Part shown: positions 17,004 through 24,959 of the stretch, piece after piece
Layout of the letters: each line of letters opens with the position of its first letter
How positions within the stretch are numbered: position 1 is the stretch's first letter
Origin: CAYTYZ01 sp964448465
GTDB taxonomy: Bacteria; Patescibacteriota; Microgenomatia; UBA12405
Assembly (NCBI GenBank): GCA_964448465.1
Contig: CAYUVY010000003.1
Location: 12,388-76,387 of the forward strand
DNA: 64,000 bases
Direction of reading: 5' to 3'
Notes under the pieces: generated by a model
What the model was told of the DNA's origin: nothing
The model's database searches: none
The model's input: the letters and a program-made list of their open reading frames with translations, nothing else
Position numbers and translations under genes: made by a program

Positions 17004-17564
17004 TTAATTTCTAATTTGTAATATTTTGGAACTTTGATAAAGATCTTCTATTGATCCCCTTTTCCACCAAACTTCACCAGGTAGATCAACGCGGGGCACT
17101 TTGGAAGGATCGACACAAGAGATATTGCCCGGATGTAATTCTGGTAAGCCTGGTTTGCCAAGTCTGACTTGCACTGGTTGTGAACCCCGAAAGGGTAAAT
17201 TACATCTCTGCTCTAAAGCAATGTTTAAGGCTACATGGTGAAACTGATTGGCTTTGCCTGGAACATTTACCAAAGCCAGTGGCTGGAAGGCTTGTTCTCT
17301 GGTAATTAAGTCTTTGTCGTAGGTATAAGAATATCTACCAGAAACCTCTTGAGCTAAGGCAGGATTTTGAGAAAAGAATTGTGTGTAACCCAAAACATAT
17401 TCTCCAAAGACCTGGTTGAAATCGACTACTTGGCCGTTGGCATATTGCCAAATTAGTCGCCAATTATTGGCACCATAAGTACTGTCCCAAAGTTTCCGAT
17501 TAGCATCTTTTTGCTTGCCTTCAAAACCAACTCTTTGTATTGTTTGCCAGGTTTCGTTTGTCAT
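17004..17564 (-). CDS. Uncharacterised 186-residue protein
   Basis: I do not recognise a family. The protein is soluble, unusually rich in Trp, Tyr, Gln and Asn (for example GANNWRLIWQYANG), and has no signal peptide or membrane segment. Two cysteines and several histidines (NQFHHVALN) are spread through the second half, with no clear metal motif. The ATG at 17564 is used; a TTG 51 bases upstream would add a non-conserved-looking leader. It precedes the HD-hydrolase by 5 bases and so is probably co-transcribed with it. Confidence 0.55.
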   Translation of the reverse strand: MTNETWQTIQRVGFEGKQKDANRKLWDSTYGANNWRLIWQYANGQVVDFNQVFGEYVLGYTQFFSQNPALAQEVSGRYSYTYDKDLITREQAFQPLALVNVPGKANQFHHVALNIALEQRCNLPFRGSQPVQVRLGKPGLPELHPGNISCVDPSKVPRVDLPGEVWWKRGSIEDLYQSSKILQIRN

Positions 17565-17690
17565 GAGGAAATTTAACTTAAGATATCTATGGGTTGATAT
17601 GACCAGATATGACAAGTGGATTACTTAATATTTTTATTATTGAGCTGACTGACTGGTTGATAATCCAAATTTATATGTCAAGATATAGAT

Positions 17691-18221
17691 ATGTTTTGTC
17701 CAAATTGTAATAGTGAACAAAATTTTGTGATCAATAGTCGGCAAACCTCGGGTGGATTTAAGACTTGGAGACGTCGAAAATGCCTTAAGTGTGGGAATTT
17801 ATTTACAACTCACGAAAGTGTAGACATGGCCAATTTTGTAGTGGTAAAAAGGGATGGAAGGCGCGAAAGATTTTCGCGGATAAAATTGTTTTCGGGGATA
17901 TTGTGGGCCAGTATTGGGGTAAGACTAAAAGACCGAGAAAAGAAAATTGAAAAGATTAGTGAGACTATTGAAAAACAAATTTTAAGTTTAAACAAGTCGA
18001 TACTGGATACCACGGAGATTGCGCATATTGTGATGAGACAATTGTGGAACACGCATATTTCTCTGTTTTTGCGTTTTATGTCTTATCGCAGTCAGGTGAA
18101 AAACAAACGGCAATTTATTAGAGAAATGGAATTGTATGGAAAGGTAAAGGAAGTTCCACTAGAATCAGCAAAAAAGTTTAAGGGAGATTTGGGTAAAAAG
18201 GGGTTTGGGGATTTTGGCTAG
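17691..18221 (+). CDS. nrdR: Transcriptional repressor NrdR
   Basis: This 176-residue protein has the NrdR layout: a zinc ribbon with C3, C6, C31 and C34 (CPNC and CLKC), the basic linker TWRRRKC, and an ATP-cone domain from about residue 46 (VVVKRDGRRERFSR) to about 136. It senses ATP/dATP and represses ribonucleotide reductase genes by binding paired NrdR boxes. A good box lies before nrdJ in this same window (27916). The C-terminal 25 residues after the cone are longer than usual. It is convergent with the alkyltransferase-like gene: its TAG ends at 18221 and the other stop begins at 18222. Confidence 0.95.
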   Translation: MFCPNCNSEQNFVINSRQTSGGFKTWRRRKCLKCGNLFTTHESVDMANFVVVKRDGRRERFSRIKLFSGILWASIGVRLKDREKKIEKISETIEKQILSLNKSILDTTEIAHIVMRQLWNTHISLFLRFMSYRSQVKNKRQFIREMELYGKVKEVPLESAKKFKGDLGKKGFGDFG

Positions 18222-18542
18222 TTAGAAAGTGTAAACAATTTTCTCAAAATCAATTATTTTGCCTTTTTTGTCGAGTTTAATCCCCTCTTTTTTATAAAGT
18301 TTTAGTCTTTCTTTTTCGTATTTGGGAGACATCCAAACCCGACCGTCAGAATAGACGATACGGTGGAAGGGAATAAGTTCAGGATGCTCAAACTTGCTTA
18401 AAATATGGGTAATCATTTGGGAAAGCATGGGGTGCCCGCCAGCATAAGCGGTTATGATGCCATAGGTGGTAACCCTGCCAGGTGGGATTTTTTGAGCCAA
18501 CTGGCAAACCCTTTTACTAAACTCGCCTGGTTTTTGTTTCAT
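18222..18542 (-). CDS. Alkyltransferase-like protein (MGMT domain, active-site Cys replaced by Phe)
   Basis: This 106-residue protein is the C-terminal winged-helix DNA-binding domain of the O6-alkylguanine alkyltransferase family. It has PPGRVTTYGIITAYAGGHP with the family's arginine and tyrosine, and a recognition helix before the active-site loop. The loop reads PFHR at residues 58-61 where true MGMT has PCHR, so it cannot accept an alkyl group. Such ATL proteins bind O6-alkylguanine and flag it for nucleotide excision repair. It overlaps the upstream DUF5680-like gene by 4 bases. Confidence 0.85.
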   Translation of the reverse strand: MKQKPGEFSKRVCQLAQKIPPGRVTTYGIITAYAGGHPMLSQMITHILSKFEHPELIPFHRIVYSDGRVWMSPKYEKERLKLYKKEGIKLDKKGKIIDFEKIVYTF

Positions 18543-18994
18543 TTGGCAATTGGAGATAGAACAAAGCAGTGGACAAAAACTGTTTTATTTTTATACTTTA
18601 TAGTTTCTTTGCCTGTAGTTATCTCTAAATCTTGCTGGATATCAAGAATTTTATATTCATATTCCCAGTCTCCATCGACTTGAGAACAATTTTCAAATAA
18701 ACGAGTTTTGTCTTTTAAGTTTTGAAGAAAATAAATTAGTTTTTGAATTACTTCCTTGGTGTCTCCAATTGCGCCTCCAGCGTAAACCCTGGTAAAAATT
18801 TGGTCTTCAACTTTGACAATTTCTTGACCACCGCCATTGGTCCACTCGTCGTGGTAGACAATGTCGTCTTCTGTAAAATGACTGGAGGTTAATTCAAAAC
18901 CGCCTCGAGTTATTTTATTAAAAGTACTTTTACCCACATAACCTGCGAGTAAACCAGTGGTTAGAGCTTGGGATATTTTTTGTTTGTTGATCAT
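18539..18994 (-). CDS. DUF5680-like protein
   Basis: This 151-residue soluble protein resembles DUF5680 in its ordered phrases: FELTSSHF, DIVYHDEWTNGGGQEIV, a turn and VYAGGAIGDTKEV, then a C-terminal amphipathic region. The N-terminal 20 residues (QKISQALTTGLLAGYVG) are mildly hydrophobic but not a signal. No catalytic role is known for the family. A TATGCT hexamer ends 6 bases before the ATG. It overlaps the ATL gene downstream by 4 bases, so the pair is likely co-expressed. Confidence 0.55.
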   Translation of the reverse strand: MINKQKISQALTTGLLAGYVGKSTFNKITRGGFELTSSHFTEDDIVYHDEWTNGGGQEIVKVEDQIFTRVYAGGAIGDTKEVIQKLIYFLQNLKDKTRLFENCSQVDGDWEYEYKILDIQQDLEITTGKETIKYKNKTVFVHCFVLSPIAK

Positions 18995-19045
18995 GAAAAA
19001 AGCATAACATATAGCCGAAGAAAAGACGAAGGAGTAAAATAAAGT

Positions 19046-19300
19046 ATGCAGAAAAATAAATTGTGGTTTAAAGCTAAGACTTATGGCTATGGTTGGACGC
19101 CAAGTAGTTGGGAAGGCTGGATGGTTTTGGCGGTATATTTGGCTTTTACAATTTGGAGAGCAACGACAATTGCGCCAGAAATGGAGAATAATCAGTCGTT
19201 CTCGTGGCAGTTTATGTTGGAAATATTATTGCCGACTACAGTCTTAATTTGGATTTGTGTGAAGAAAGGTGAAAAGGCGAGGTGGAGGTGGGGAAAGTAA
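19046..19300 (+). CDS. Small two-helix membrane protein
   Basis: This 84-residue protein starts with a Trp/Tyr-rich segment (KTYGYGWTPSSWEGW), a pattern that recurs in small bacterial membrane proteins of unknown role. Two hydrophobic helices follow (about residues 24-40 and 55-72) and a basic tail (KKGEKARWRWGK). The ATG is preceded both by a TAAAAT hexamer ending 5 bases upstream and by GGAG at about 11 bases; the former fits the local rule better. Its TAA overlaps the ATG of the acetyltransferase by one base. Confidence 0.65.
   Translation: MQKNKLWFKAKTYGYGWTPSSWEGWMVLAVYLAFTIWRATTIAPEMENNQSFSWQFMLEILLPTTVLIWICVKKGEKARWRWGK
19284..19293 (+). promoter_or_regulatory. Strong Shine-Dalgarno sequence that fixes the acetyltransferase start
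   Basis: GGAGGTGGGG lies inside the 3' end of the small membrane protein gene and ends 6 bases before the ATG at 19300. It favours that ATG over a GTG at 19282. It is one of the few clear Shine-Dalgarno sequences in the window and serves an internal operon gene. Confidence 0.65.
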
Positions 19301-19758
19301 TGGTGCGAAAAGCTGAACTAAAAGATAAAGAGCAAATACTAAACATTTTGGATGAATTTAGAGAGGTTTGTATTTTACAAATATTTAAGAGAAGAGAAGT
19401 ATCAACTACTGCCAAGATGGATGGTGGTTTAGTTTTTGATAAATTGATTTTAAATAATGATTACGTTGTGTTTGTGGTAGAAGAGGATGGTGAAATAGTG
19501 GGGATAATTACTGCCTATTTGGTTCCCATGCTTAGATTGGGGAAATATAGAGTTGAAGTAGAAGAATTTTTTGTGCAACCAAAGTGGCAAGGTAAGGGTG
19601 TGGCAAAGGAATTGATGGATGCAGTTGTGAACTGGGCCAAAGAAAATATAGCAACTAAAATTAATCTGGAAAGCGATTTTGGTTTGGATCGCGGTCACCA
19701 TTTCTATGAAAAATATGGTTTTAAGACCGAGGCAAAAAGGTTTGTACTTAAACTTTAA
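19300..19758 (+). CDS. GNAT-family N-acetyltransferase
   Basis: This 152-residue acetyltransferase has an N-terminal VRKAELKDKEQILNIL strand-helix, the central strand VFVVEEDGEIVGIITAYLV, and the acetyl-CoA pyrophosphate loop QPKWQGKGVAKELMD (Q/RxxGxG/A pattern) near residue 95. Its C-terminal FYEKYGF motif is shared by many GNAT proteins. The substrate amine is unknown. It is translationally coupled to the small membrane protein upstream. Its stop lies 84 bases from the convergent reverse transcriptase gene. Confidence 0.85.
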   Translation: MVRKAELKDKEQILNILDEFREVCILQIFKRREVSTTAKMDGGLVFDKLILNNDYVVFVVEEDGEIVGIITAYLVPMLRLGKYRVEVEEFFVQPKWQGKGVAKELMDAVVNWAKENIATKINLESDFGLDRGHHFYEKYGFKTEAKRFVLKL

Positions 19759-19842
19759 GAAAATATTTGATCGAGCCAGTGGGTAAATTCGGAATTGATT
19801 TTTTCAACTTTGATTTGGCCAATAAAGTTGTCAACTGGTTTG

Positions 19843-21240
19843 TTAAATGATGAATAGGTCTTTTAGTTTTTTTATCCTTGTTTCGAGATTGCTTGTATCT
19901 CTACCTAGTACCTTATAAAACCCAAGCAGTGTGTAATGGTAGCTGTTATGTAATAGTGTATCTGAATACATGTCTAAGTCCACAAACAATTTGGCTCGCT
20001 CACCATCGTTAATCAAATCAAATATGCGCTTAAGATGCCACTTTTTTAGCTTTGGTGAGGTCAGAAAATCAGTATTAATTACACCTTCTCGTAAAAATTT
20101 AATGCTATCTTTTCCAATGTGAGGAGATGAAAGTCCCAGCAAGCGCAAAAATACCGATATCCCCCTATTTCTCAGTATTTTCATATTATCTTGGTAATAC
20201 ACTACTTCCCTGTCAAAATCTTTCTCATCCAAAATTGTTTTGCCGCTTTGTTCTATAAACCAATTGAAGGAGAAGTGTTCTTCAAATTCTGTTTTTGTCA
20301 TTAACTTAGATTTTGTGTGATTGAAACATAATCCATGCCTAAGTATTTTTAGAGAGGCTTTGGTGATAATTTCTTGCAAATCCTTTTGTGAGCGGGCCAT
20401 CACTATTTGATCATCAGCATAACGAAAGTATTTAGCTCCATATTCCCGACATAACAAATACATCTCTGTATCAAAGTCTTGGAGGTAATAGTTGGCAATT
20501 AGTCGTGAACAGTCTGCCACCTCATCCTGCGGTATACCCTTGTGTGACGTTTTTGCTGTATTGGTATATCCACCCCAGTTTCTTAGGAAATATAACAGCT
20601 TTTCAATATCTTCAGGATCAACACCTGATACTTTTAATTTCTCTTCTAACACATCAACATTGATATTGTCGTAGAAGTTTGCAATGTCTAATTCTGCAAC
20701 AGAATCATAAACATCACCTCTCGACATTGTGTACAGAGTTTTGTTATAGTCCTGCCACTCTGCCGCCCACGCCTTTGGATTAAATGAAGCTGGAATCGAG
20801 TATTCTTCTGAGTCATCCACCCCGACAATATTTCCGTCTGGCATCTCATATTGGTGCATACTTGAAGCGGTGTATGTTTTTTCTAGCTCCTCGGCCTTTC
20901 TAACTACGCCACCGAGACTCCAACCTCCAAATGTACCCGGTACTCTATTGCCATCTATGAATGGTTCAATTTTCTTAGTGTAATAGTAGTAGTAACAAAC
21001 ATCCTCAGGCTCGAATACTGGTAGTGTTCTGGTTATGGACGAACCCTTGTTGACCATTATGTAAGCTCTTGGGTCACGAGGCCTATAGCTCGAAGAGATA
21101 ATTTCCCCATAGAGTTTCTTTAGTAATTCATCCTTTGCAGGAATCTTTTCAAGAGGAATCAGACTGTTTTTTGTTATAGTCTGCCAAAATTTACCGCTTT
21201 TGTTTCCAAAATAACCTCGAAATGTACTGTATGAGTCCAT
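19843..21240 (-). CDS. Stand-alone reverse transcriptase, unclassified (possibly defence-type)
   Basis: This 465-residue protein carries the reverse transcriptase core. Motif A is ELDIANFYDNI (183-193), motif B begins KGIPQDEVADCSRLIAN (234-250), motif C is YFRYADDQIVMA (271-282) with D276 and D277, and motif D lies near 297-314. A 65-residue insert lies before motif A, and a helical C-terminal extension of about 130 residues follows the palm. Motif B has PQD where intron, retron and DGR enzymes usually have PQG or PxG. No maturase or HNH domain, DGR repeat or msr-msd RNA is seen. It begins 11 bases after the rarA stop. Unknown-group/Abi-type defence RT is the favoured guess. Confidence 0.8.
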   Translation of the reverse strand: MDSYSTFRGYFGNKSGKFWQTITKNSLIPLEKIPAKDELLKKLYGEIISSSYRPRDPRAYIMVNKGSSITRTLPVFEPEDVCYYYYYTKKIEPFIDGNRVPGTFGGWSLGGVVRKAEELEKTYTASSMHQYEMPDGNIVGVDDSEEYSIPASFNPKAWAAEWQDYNKTLYTMSRGDVYDSVAELDIANFYDNINVDVLEEKLKVSGVDPEDIEKLLYFLRNWGGYTNTAKTSHKGIPQDEVADCSRLIANYYLQDFDTEMYLLCREYGAKYFRYADDQIVMARSQKDLQEIITKASLKILRHGLCFNHTKSKLMTKTEFEEHFSFNWFIEQSGKTILDEKDFDREVVYYQDNMKILRNRGISVFLRLLGLSSPHIGKDSIKFLREGVINTDFLTSPKLKKWHLKRIFDLINDGERAKLFVDLDMYSDTLLHNSYHYTLLGFYKVLGRDTSNLETRIKKLKDLFII

Positions 21241-21251
21241 ATTATTTCTGA

Positions 21252-22406
21252 TTATTTTTTAACGTATTTTTTTCCTTTGAGCTTGTCTGGTAAGAGGTCT
21301 TCTTTGGAATACATTTCGTAGCCTTTGCCATAGCCGATGGTTTTCATTAGTTTAGTGGGGGCGTTACGGAGATTTAAGGGTATAGGCAGGTTGCCGGTGG
21401 CTTGGACGTCGGCAAGGGCCGACTCGATGGCATCATAGGCCGCGCGGTTTTTGACAGAATTGGCCAGATAAATAACGCCTTGAGATAGGTTAATTCTACA
21501 TTCTGGATAGCCAATTGTGTCTACGGCTTGGAAAACTTGGTTGGCCAACAACAAGGCATTGGGGTTGGCGTTGCCAATGTCTTCACTGGCAAAGATGACC
21601 ATACGACGGGCAATAAACTTGGGGTCTTCGCCAGCATCAATCATACGAGCTAGATAATAAACGGCAGCATCGGCGTTACTGGCGCGCATAGACTTGATAA
21701 AAGCAGAGATAGTATTGTAGTGCTCCTCCCCTTTTTTATCAAAGCGCAAAAATTTGTTTTGTAGAGTATTTTTTAGGGATTCTAGGGTTAGATTTTGATA
21801 AAGTGTGTAACAATTATCCAAAATTGTTAAGACTTGGCGAGCGTCGCCATTGGCAAGATTGATTAACCATTCGCGTGCGTCTTTGGGTAATTTGGTTTTT
21901 TTGTCGCCAATGGCTTTTAAGGCCCGGTCGATGATCAGAGAGATTTCGTCATTGGTTAGTTCTTTTAAGATAAATACTCGGCAACGGGAAAGAAGTGGAG
22001 CGATAATTTCGAAACTAGGATTTTCGGTGGTGGCGCCAATGAGAGTGATTTGACCACTTTCAGCATAGGGTAACAAAAAGTCTTGTTGAGCCTTGTTGAA
22101 GCGATGGATTTCGTCTAAAAAGAGCACGGTTTTTTCAATGGCGTTGGTGGTTTTTAAAACTTGGCGAATGTCGTCTTTGCCAGCTGACACTGCAGACATT
22201 TCTACAAAATTGGCCCCAACTGATTTGGCCCAAATTTTGGCTAAAGTAGTTTTACCCACCCCTGGTGGACCCCAAAAAACCGAGGAAAAAATTTGTTTAC
22301 TGCTGATAGCTTGAGAAAGAGGCATACCTGGGCCGACTAAGTGTTTTTGACCAATAAAATCGTTCAACGAACTGGGACGAAGTAAATAAGCTAAAGGTTC
22401 GTACAT
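21252..22406 (-). CDS. rarA: Replication-associated recombination protein A (AAA+ ATPase)
   Basis: This 384-residue AAA+ protein has Walker A GPPGVGKT near residue 46, Walker B LFLDEIHRF near 97, and sensor 1 GATTENPSFEI near 127. A downstream SSB-binding/tetramerisation region holds SMRASNADAAVYYLARM and ASEDIGNANP. RarA acts at stalled forks on single-stranded DNA ends. The C-terminus stops soon after the usual LPDKLKGKKY motif, a few residues shorter than typical, immediately before the reverse transcriptase gene. The ATG at 22406 is chosen because TATACT ends 5 bases upstream. Confidence 0.93.
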   Translation of the reverse strand: MYEPLAYLLRPSSLNDFIGQKHLVGPGMPLSQAISSKQIFSSVFWGPPGVGKTTLAKIWAKSVGANFVEMSAVSAGKDDIRQVLKTTNAIEKTVLFLDEIHRFNKAQQDFLLPYAESGQITLIGATTENPSFEIIAPLLSRCRVFILKELTNDEISLIIDRALKAIGDKKTKLPKDAREWLINLANGDARQVLTILDNCYTLYQNLTLESLKNTLQNKFLRFDKKGEEHYNTISAFIKSMRASNADAAVYYLARMIDAGEDPKFIARRMVIFASEDIGNANPNALLLANQVFQAVDTIGYPECRINLSQGVIYLANSVKNRAAYDAIESALADVQATGNLPIPLNLRNAPTKLMKTIGYGKGYEMYSKEDLLPDKLKGKKYVKK

Positions 22407-22433
22407 ACACAAGTATAATATACCTTTCGGGTT

Positions 22434-24200
22434 TTATTTGGTGAGTTTTAGTTTTTTGGCCAGGGTTTGGGCTTGAGTGAGAAGATCTTGGATTTCTTGA
22501 AGGCCTGAATCCCAAAATTTGGGATTGGTAATATCAAGACCTAGATCGGCAAAAATTTCTTTGGGAGATTTGCTGGATCCAGCAGCTAAAAAGGTTTTGA
22601 CTTTTTGAATATTTTTCTTGTCCTGTCGGACCAATCTTTGTAAAGATTTACTAATTAGTAGACCACTGGCGTAGGAATAAACATAAAAAAAGCTACGAAT
22701 ATGGCCCCAATAAACCCAAAAGTATTGGGCTGAGTCGGGTTGGTCGACAAAGGGCCCCATGTAAGCAGACATGTGTTTTTGGAAAATTCTAGAAATTTCT
22801 TGTTTGGATAAATAGCCTTGTTTTCTATATTCCAAATGCAATTCCTGTTCAAACTGATAGCAAGCAATTTGGCGAAAGATGCTGGAAATATCATCGTTTA
22901 ATTTGGCCATAAGTATGGCTAAGTGTTGCTTATCCGTAAGGTTTTTACTTAAATCCTCGAGAACAAAGTCTTCAAAAAAAGTACTGGCAACTTCGGCGGT
23001 AGCCAAAGGCGTATTAAAATAGCGCTCAGGTTGCACAGCTCGCATAAGTTCGTTGTTGATACCATGGCCGGCTTCGTGGGCTAAGGTTAAGACGTCTGTT
23101 AATTTGTTGGCATGATTGAGTAATATATAGGTCGGGGTTTCCAAGGTTTGAGTACTACAAAAAGCGCCACCATGTTTGCCCCTTTTGGGGTAAACATCAA
23201 CTTGGCCTTGGTTGGAAAAAGTCTCTAAAATCTGGGCAAATTGAGGATCGAGTTTGGCAAAAACAGAAGTGACTAAATCTAGTGATTGTTCGTAGGGAAA
23301 ATGATTGGGAATATCACCAAAAGGAACATTTCTTTCCTGATAATCTAGCTTGGGTTTATTAAAAAGTTTGGCCTTGAGTTGATAATAGTCTTGGGAGATA
23401 GGAAAGTTTTTGGAAACGGCAGACAAAAGTGCATCGACTACTGCTGGCTCCATGTCGTCGGAAATAAGCCTGGCTTCATCAGGACGCTGGCAACCACGAA
23501 GCTCATCGCTAACTTTTTTGCGACCAAAAATAGCGTTAATTTCGGCTTCGGCCACATCGGCATGCTTGGCCAAAATTCCAGAAAAATCGAGATAAGCAAG
23601 GTCGCGAACTTTTTTGTCGGTGCTACTTAAATTGGCGGCAATTTGACTAAAAGGAAGACCATTGGCTTCTTCTTTGGAAAGCAAGGTGGAGACTAACTTA
23701 ACCCAATCAGAATGACTACTTTGGGCAGTTAGGTTGAGAATTTTTTCTTCGGGGTCGGTTAAAATATACTTGGCGTTGGCAAACAAACGTTGCAAAGAAT
23801 GATGAAAAGGGGCAAGTAACTGGCTTTGTAAAAATATTTTTTGATATTTGGGTTCGGTTTTAGAAAGATTTATCTCAAAAAACTGGATTTGGTTGTAAAG
23901 AGCTAGCCACCAGTCGTCGATTTTTTTTAGTTTGGCTTTGTACTCAGGATTAGGTTCGTCTAAATTGCTTTGGAGTCCGTAACAATAGCCAATTTTGTTT
24001 TTGCCAGCGTAGGTGTGGGTGATGTGTTCGAAGGCATTTAAGGCAGTTAATAATTCTTTAGGGTCTTTTAAATAAGATTTATTTTTAGAATATTTTTTGA
24101 GAAACAATGCTACTTCTTTGGAAGCGTCTTGCTCCATCTTTTTTTCGGCAGTTTTAAGATTATTGGGTAAAAGTTTTTGCAGGTTCCAATTAGTAGCCAT
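22434..24200 (-). CDS. pepF: Oligoendopeptidase F, M3 family
   Basis: This 588-residue zinc metallopeptidase has the HEAGHGINNELM motif near residue 372, with the third ligand Glu in the following EVASTFFEDFVLEDL helix. An alpha-helical N-terminal half forms the closed M3 channel. It degrades short peptides in the cytosol, useful to an organism that imports peptides instead of making amino acids. TATAAT (24206-24211) ends exactly 5 bases before the ATG and overlaps the -10 of the divergent methyltransferase gene. rarA follows 28 bases downstream. Confidence 0.92.
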   Translation of the reverse strand: MATNWNLQKLLPNNLKTAEKKMEQDASKEVALFLKKYSKNKSYLKDPKELLTALNAFEHITHTYAGKNKIGYCYGLQSNLDEPNPEYKAKLKKIDDWWLALYNQIQFFEINLSKTEPKYQKIFLQSQLLAPFHHSLQRLFANAKYILTDPEEKILNLTAQSSHSDWVKLVSTLLSKEEANGLPFSQIAANLSSTDKKVRDLAYLDFSGILAKHADVAEAEINAIFGRKKVSDELRGCQRPDEARLISDDMEPAVVDALLSAVSKNFPISQDYYQLKAKLFNKPKLDYQERNVPFGDIPNHFPYEQSLDLVTSVFAKLDPQFAQILETFSNQGQVDVYPKRGKHGGAFCSTQTLETPTYILLNHANKLTDVLTLAHEAGHGINNELMRAVQPERYFNTPLATAEVASTFFEDFVLEDLSKNLTDKQHLAILMAKLNDDISSIFRQIACYQFEQELHLEYRKQGYLSKQEISRIFQKHMSAYMGPFVDQPDSAQYFWVYWGHIRSFFYVYSYASGLLISKSLQRLVRQDKKNIQKVKTFLAAGSSKSPKEIFADLGLDITNPKFWDSGLQEIQDLLTQAQTLAKKLKLTK

Positions 24201-24205
24201 GGTGA

Positions 24206-24213
24206 ATTATACT
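24206..24213. promoter_or_regulatory. Overlapping divergent -10 elements (pepF / methyltransferase)
   Basis: The top strand reads TATACT at 24208-24213, five bases before the methyltransferase ATG. The bottom strand reads TATAAT at 24211-24206, five bases before the pepF ATG. The two hexamers share four bases, and only 18 bases separate the two start codons. Both mRNAs would begin at or next to their start codons. No strong -35 was seen on the plus strand. Confidence 0.6.
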
Positions 24214-24218
24214 AGAGT

Positions 24219-24959
24219 ATGGATACATCGTGGCAAAAGGCAGCAAAATGGTATGGAAACATTACCAAAGACGAGGGGCATTTTTATCATAAAACGGTAA
24301 TTATTCCCAATGTCTTGAGACTTTTGGATTTAAAACCTGGAGAGAAACTATTGGATATTGCCTGCGGTAACGGAGTTTTGGCCAAAAATATAGCCGAAGA
24401 AATTAAATACATAGGTGTGGATAGTGCGGTAGATTTAATTGCCATGGCTAAACAAGATGCTAAAAGAGGACAAGAGTTTGTGTTGGGTGATGTGACGGAA
24501 AGCTTGGGGACAAATGTAACTTTTGGCAAAATGGCAATTGTCTTGGCTTTGCAAAATATGGCCAAACCAGATTTTATGTTGAAAATGGCAGCAAAACAAT
24601 TGGAAAACAAGGGAAAAATGGTGATAGTTTTGAATCACCCAACTTTTCGAATACCCAGACAAACCAGCTGGGGTTGGGATGAAGTGAAAAAAGTGCAATA
24701 TAGACGAGTGGATAGCTATTTAACTTCGCAAAAAATTGCGATTTTATTACACCCGGGACTAGAAGATAAAACAACGACTTATTCTTTTCACTGGAGTTTG
24801 CAGGATATTTCTAAAATGCTATTTGGAGCTGGACTAGTAATAGAAAAAATGGAGGAATGGATTTCGCCAAAGACGAGTGAAGGGGGCAGGGCGGCGGAAG
24901 AAGACCGATCGCGCAAAGAAATTCCCTTGTTTATGGCGATTGTGGCACGCAAAGCCTAG
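24219..24959 (+). CDS. Class I SAM-dependent methyltransferase
   Basis: This 246-residue cytosolic protein has the SAM-binding motif I LLDIACGNGVLAKNIAE near residue 44, an acidic end of beta-2 (YIGVDSAVDLI), and motif II FVLGDVTESLG. The substrate-side region contains TSWGWDEVKKVQYRRVDSYLT and offers no clear specificity. The resemblance is to generic UbiE/Methyltransf_11-like enzymes. It starts leaderless from the shared promoter with pepF. Its 3' end overlaps the convergent adenosyltransferase by 29 bases. Confidence 0.8.
   Translation: MDTSWQKAAKWYGNITKDEGHFYHKTVIIPNVLRLLDLKPGEKLLDIACGNGVLAKNIAEEIKYIGVDSAVDLIAMAKQDAKRGQEFVLGDVTESLGTNVTFGKMAIVLALQNMAKPDFMLKMAAKQLENKGKMVIVLNHPTFRIPRQTSWGWDEVKKVQYRRVDSYLTSQKIAILLHPGLEDKTTTYSFHWSLQDISKMLFGAGLVIEKMEEWISPKTSEGGRAAEEDRSRKEIPLFMAIVARKA

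Noticed and set aside
17616..17690. tRNA or riboswitch upstream of nrdR
   Set aside because: AT-rich with no cloverleaf or T-loop GTTCRA motif; no stable structure found by eye.
19843..21251. Retron, group II intron or DGR for the reverse transcriptase
   Set aside because: Only 11 bases lie upstream and 84 downstream, no structured RNA, maturase domain, or template/variable repeat pair was seen.
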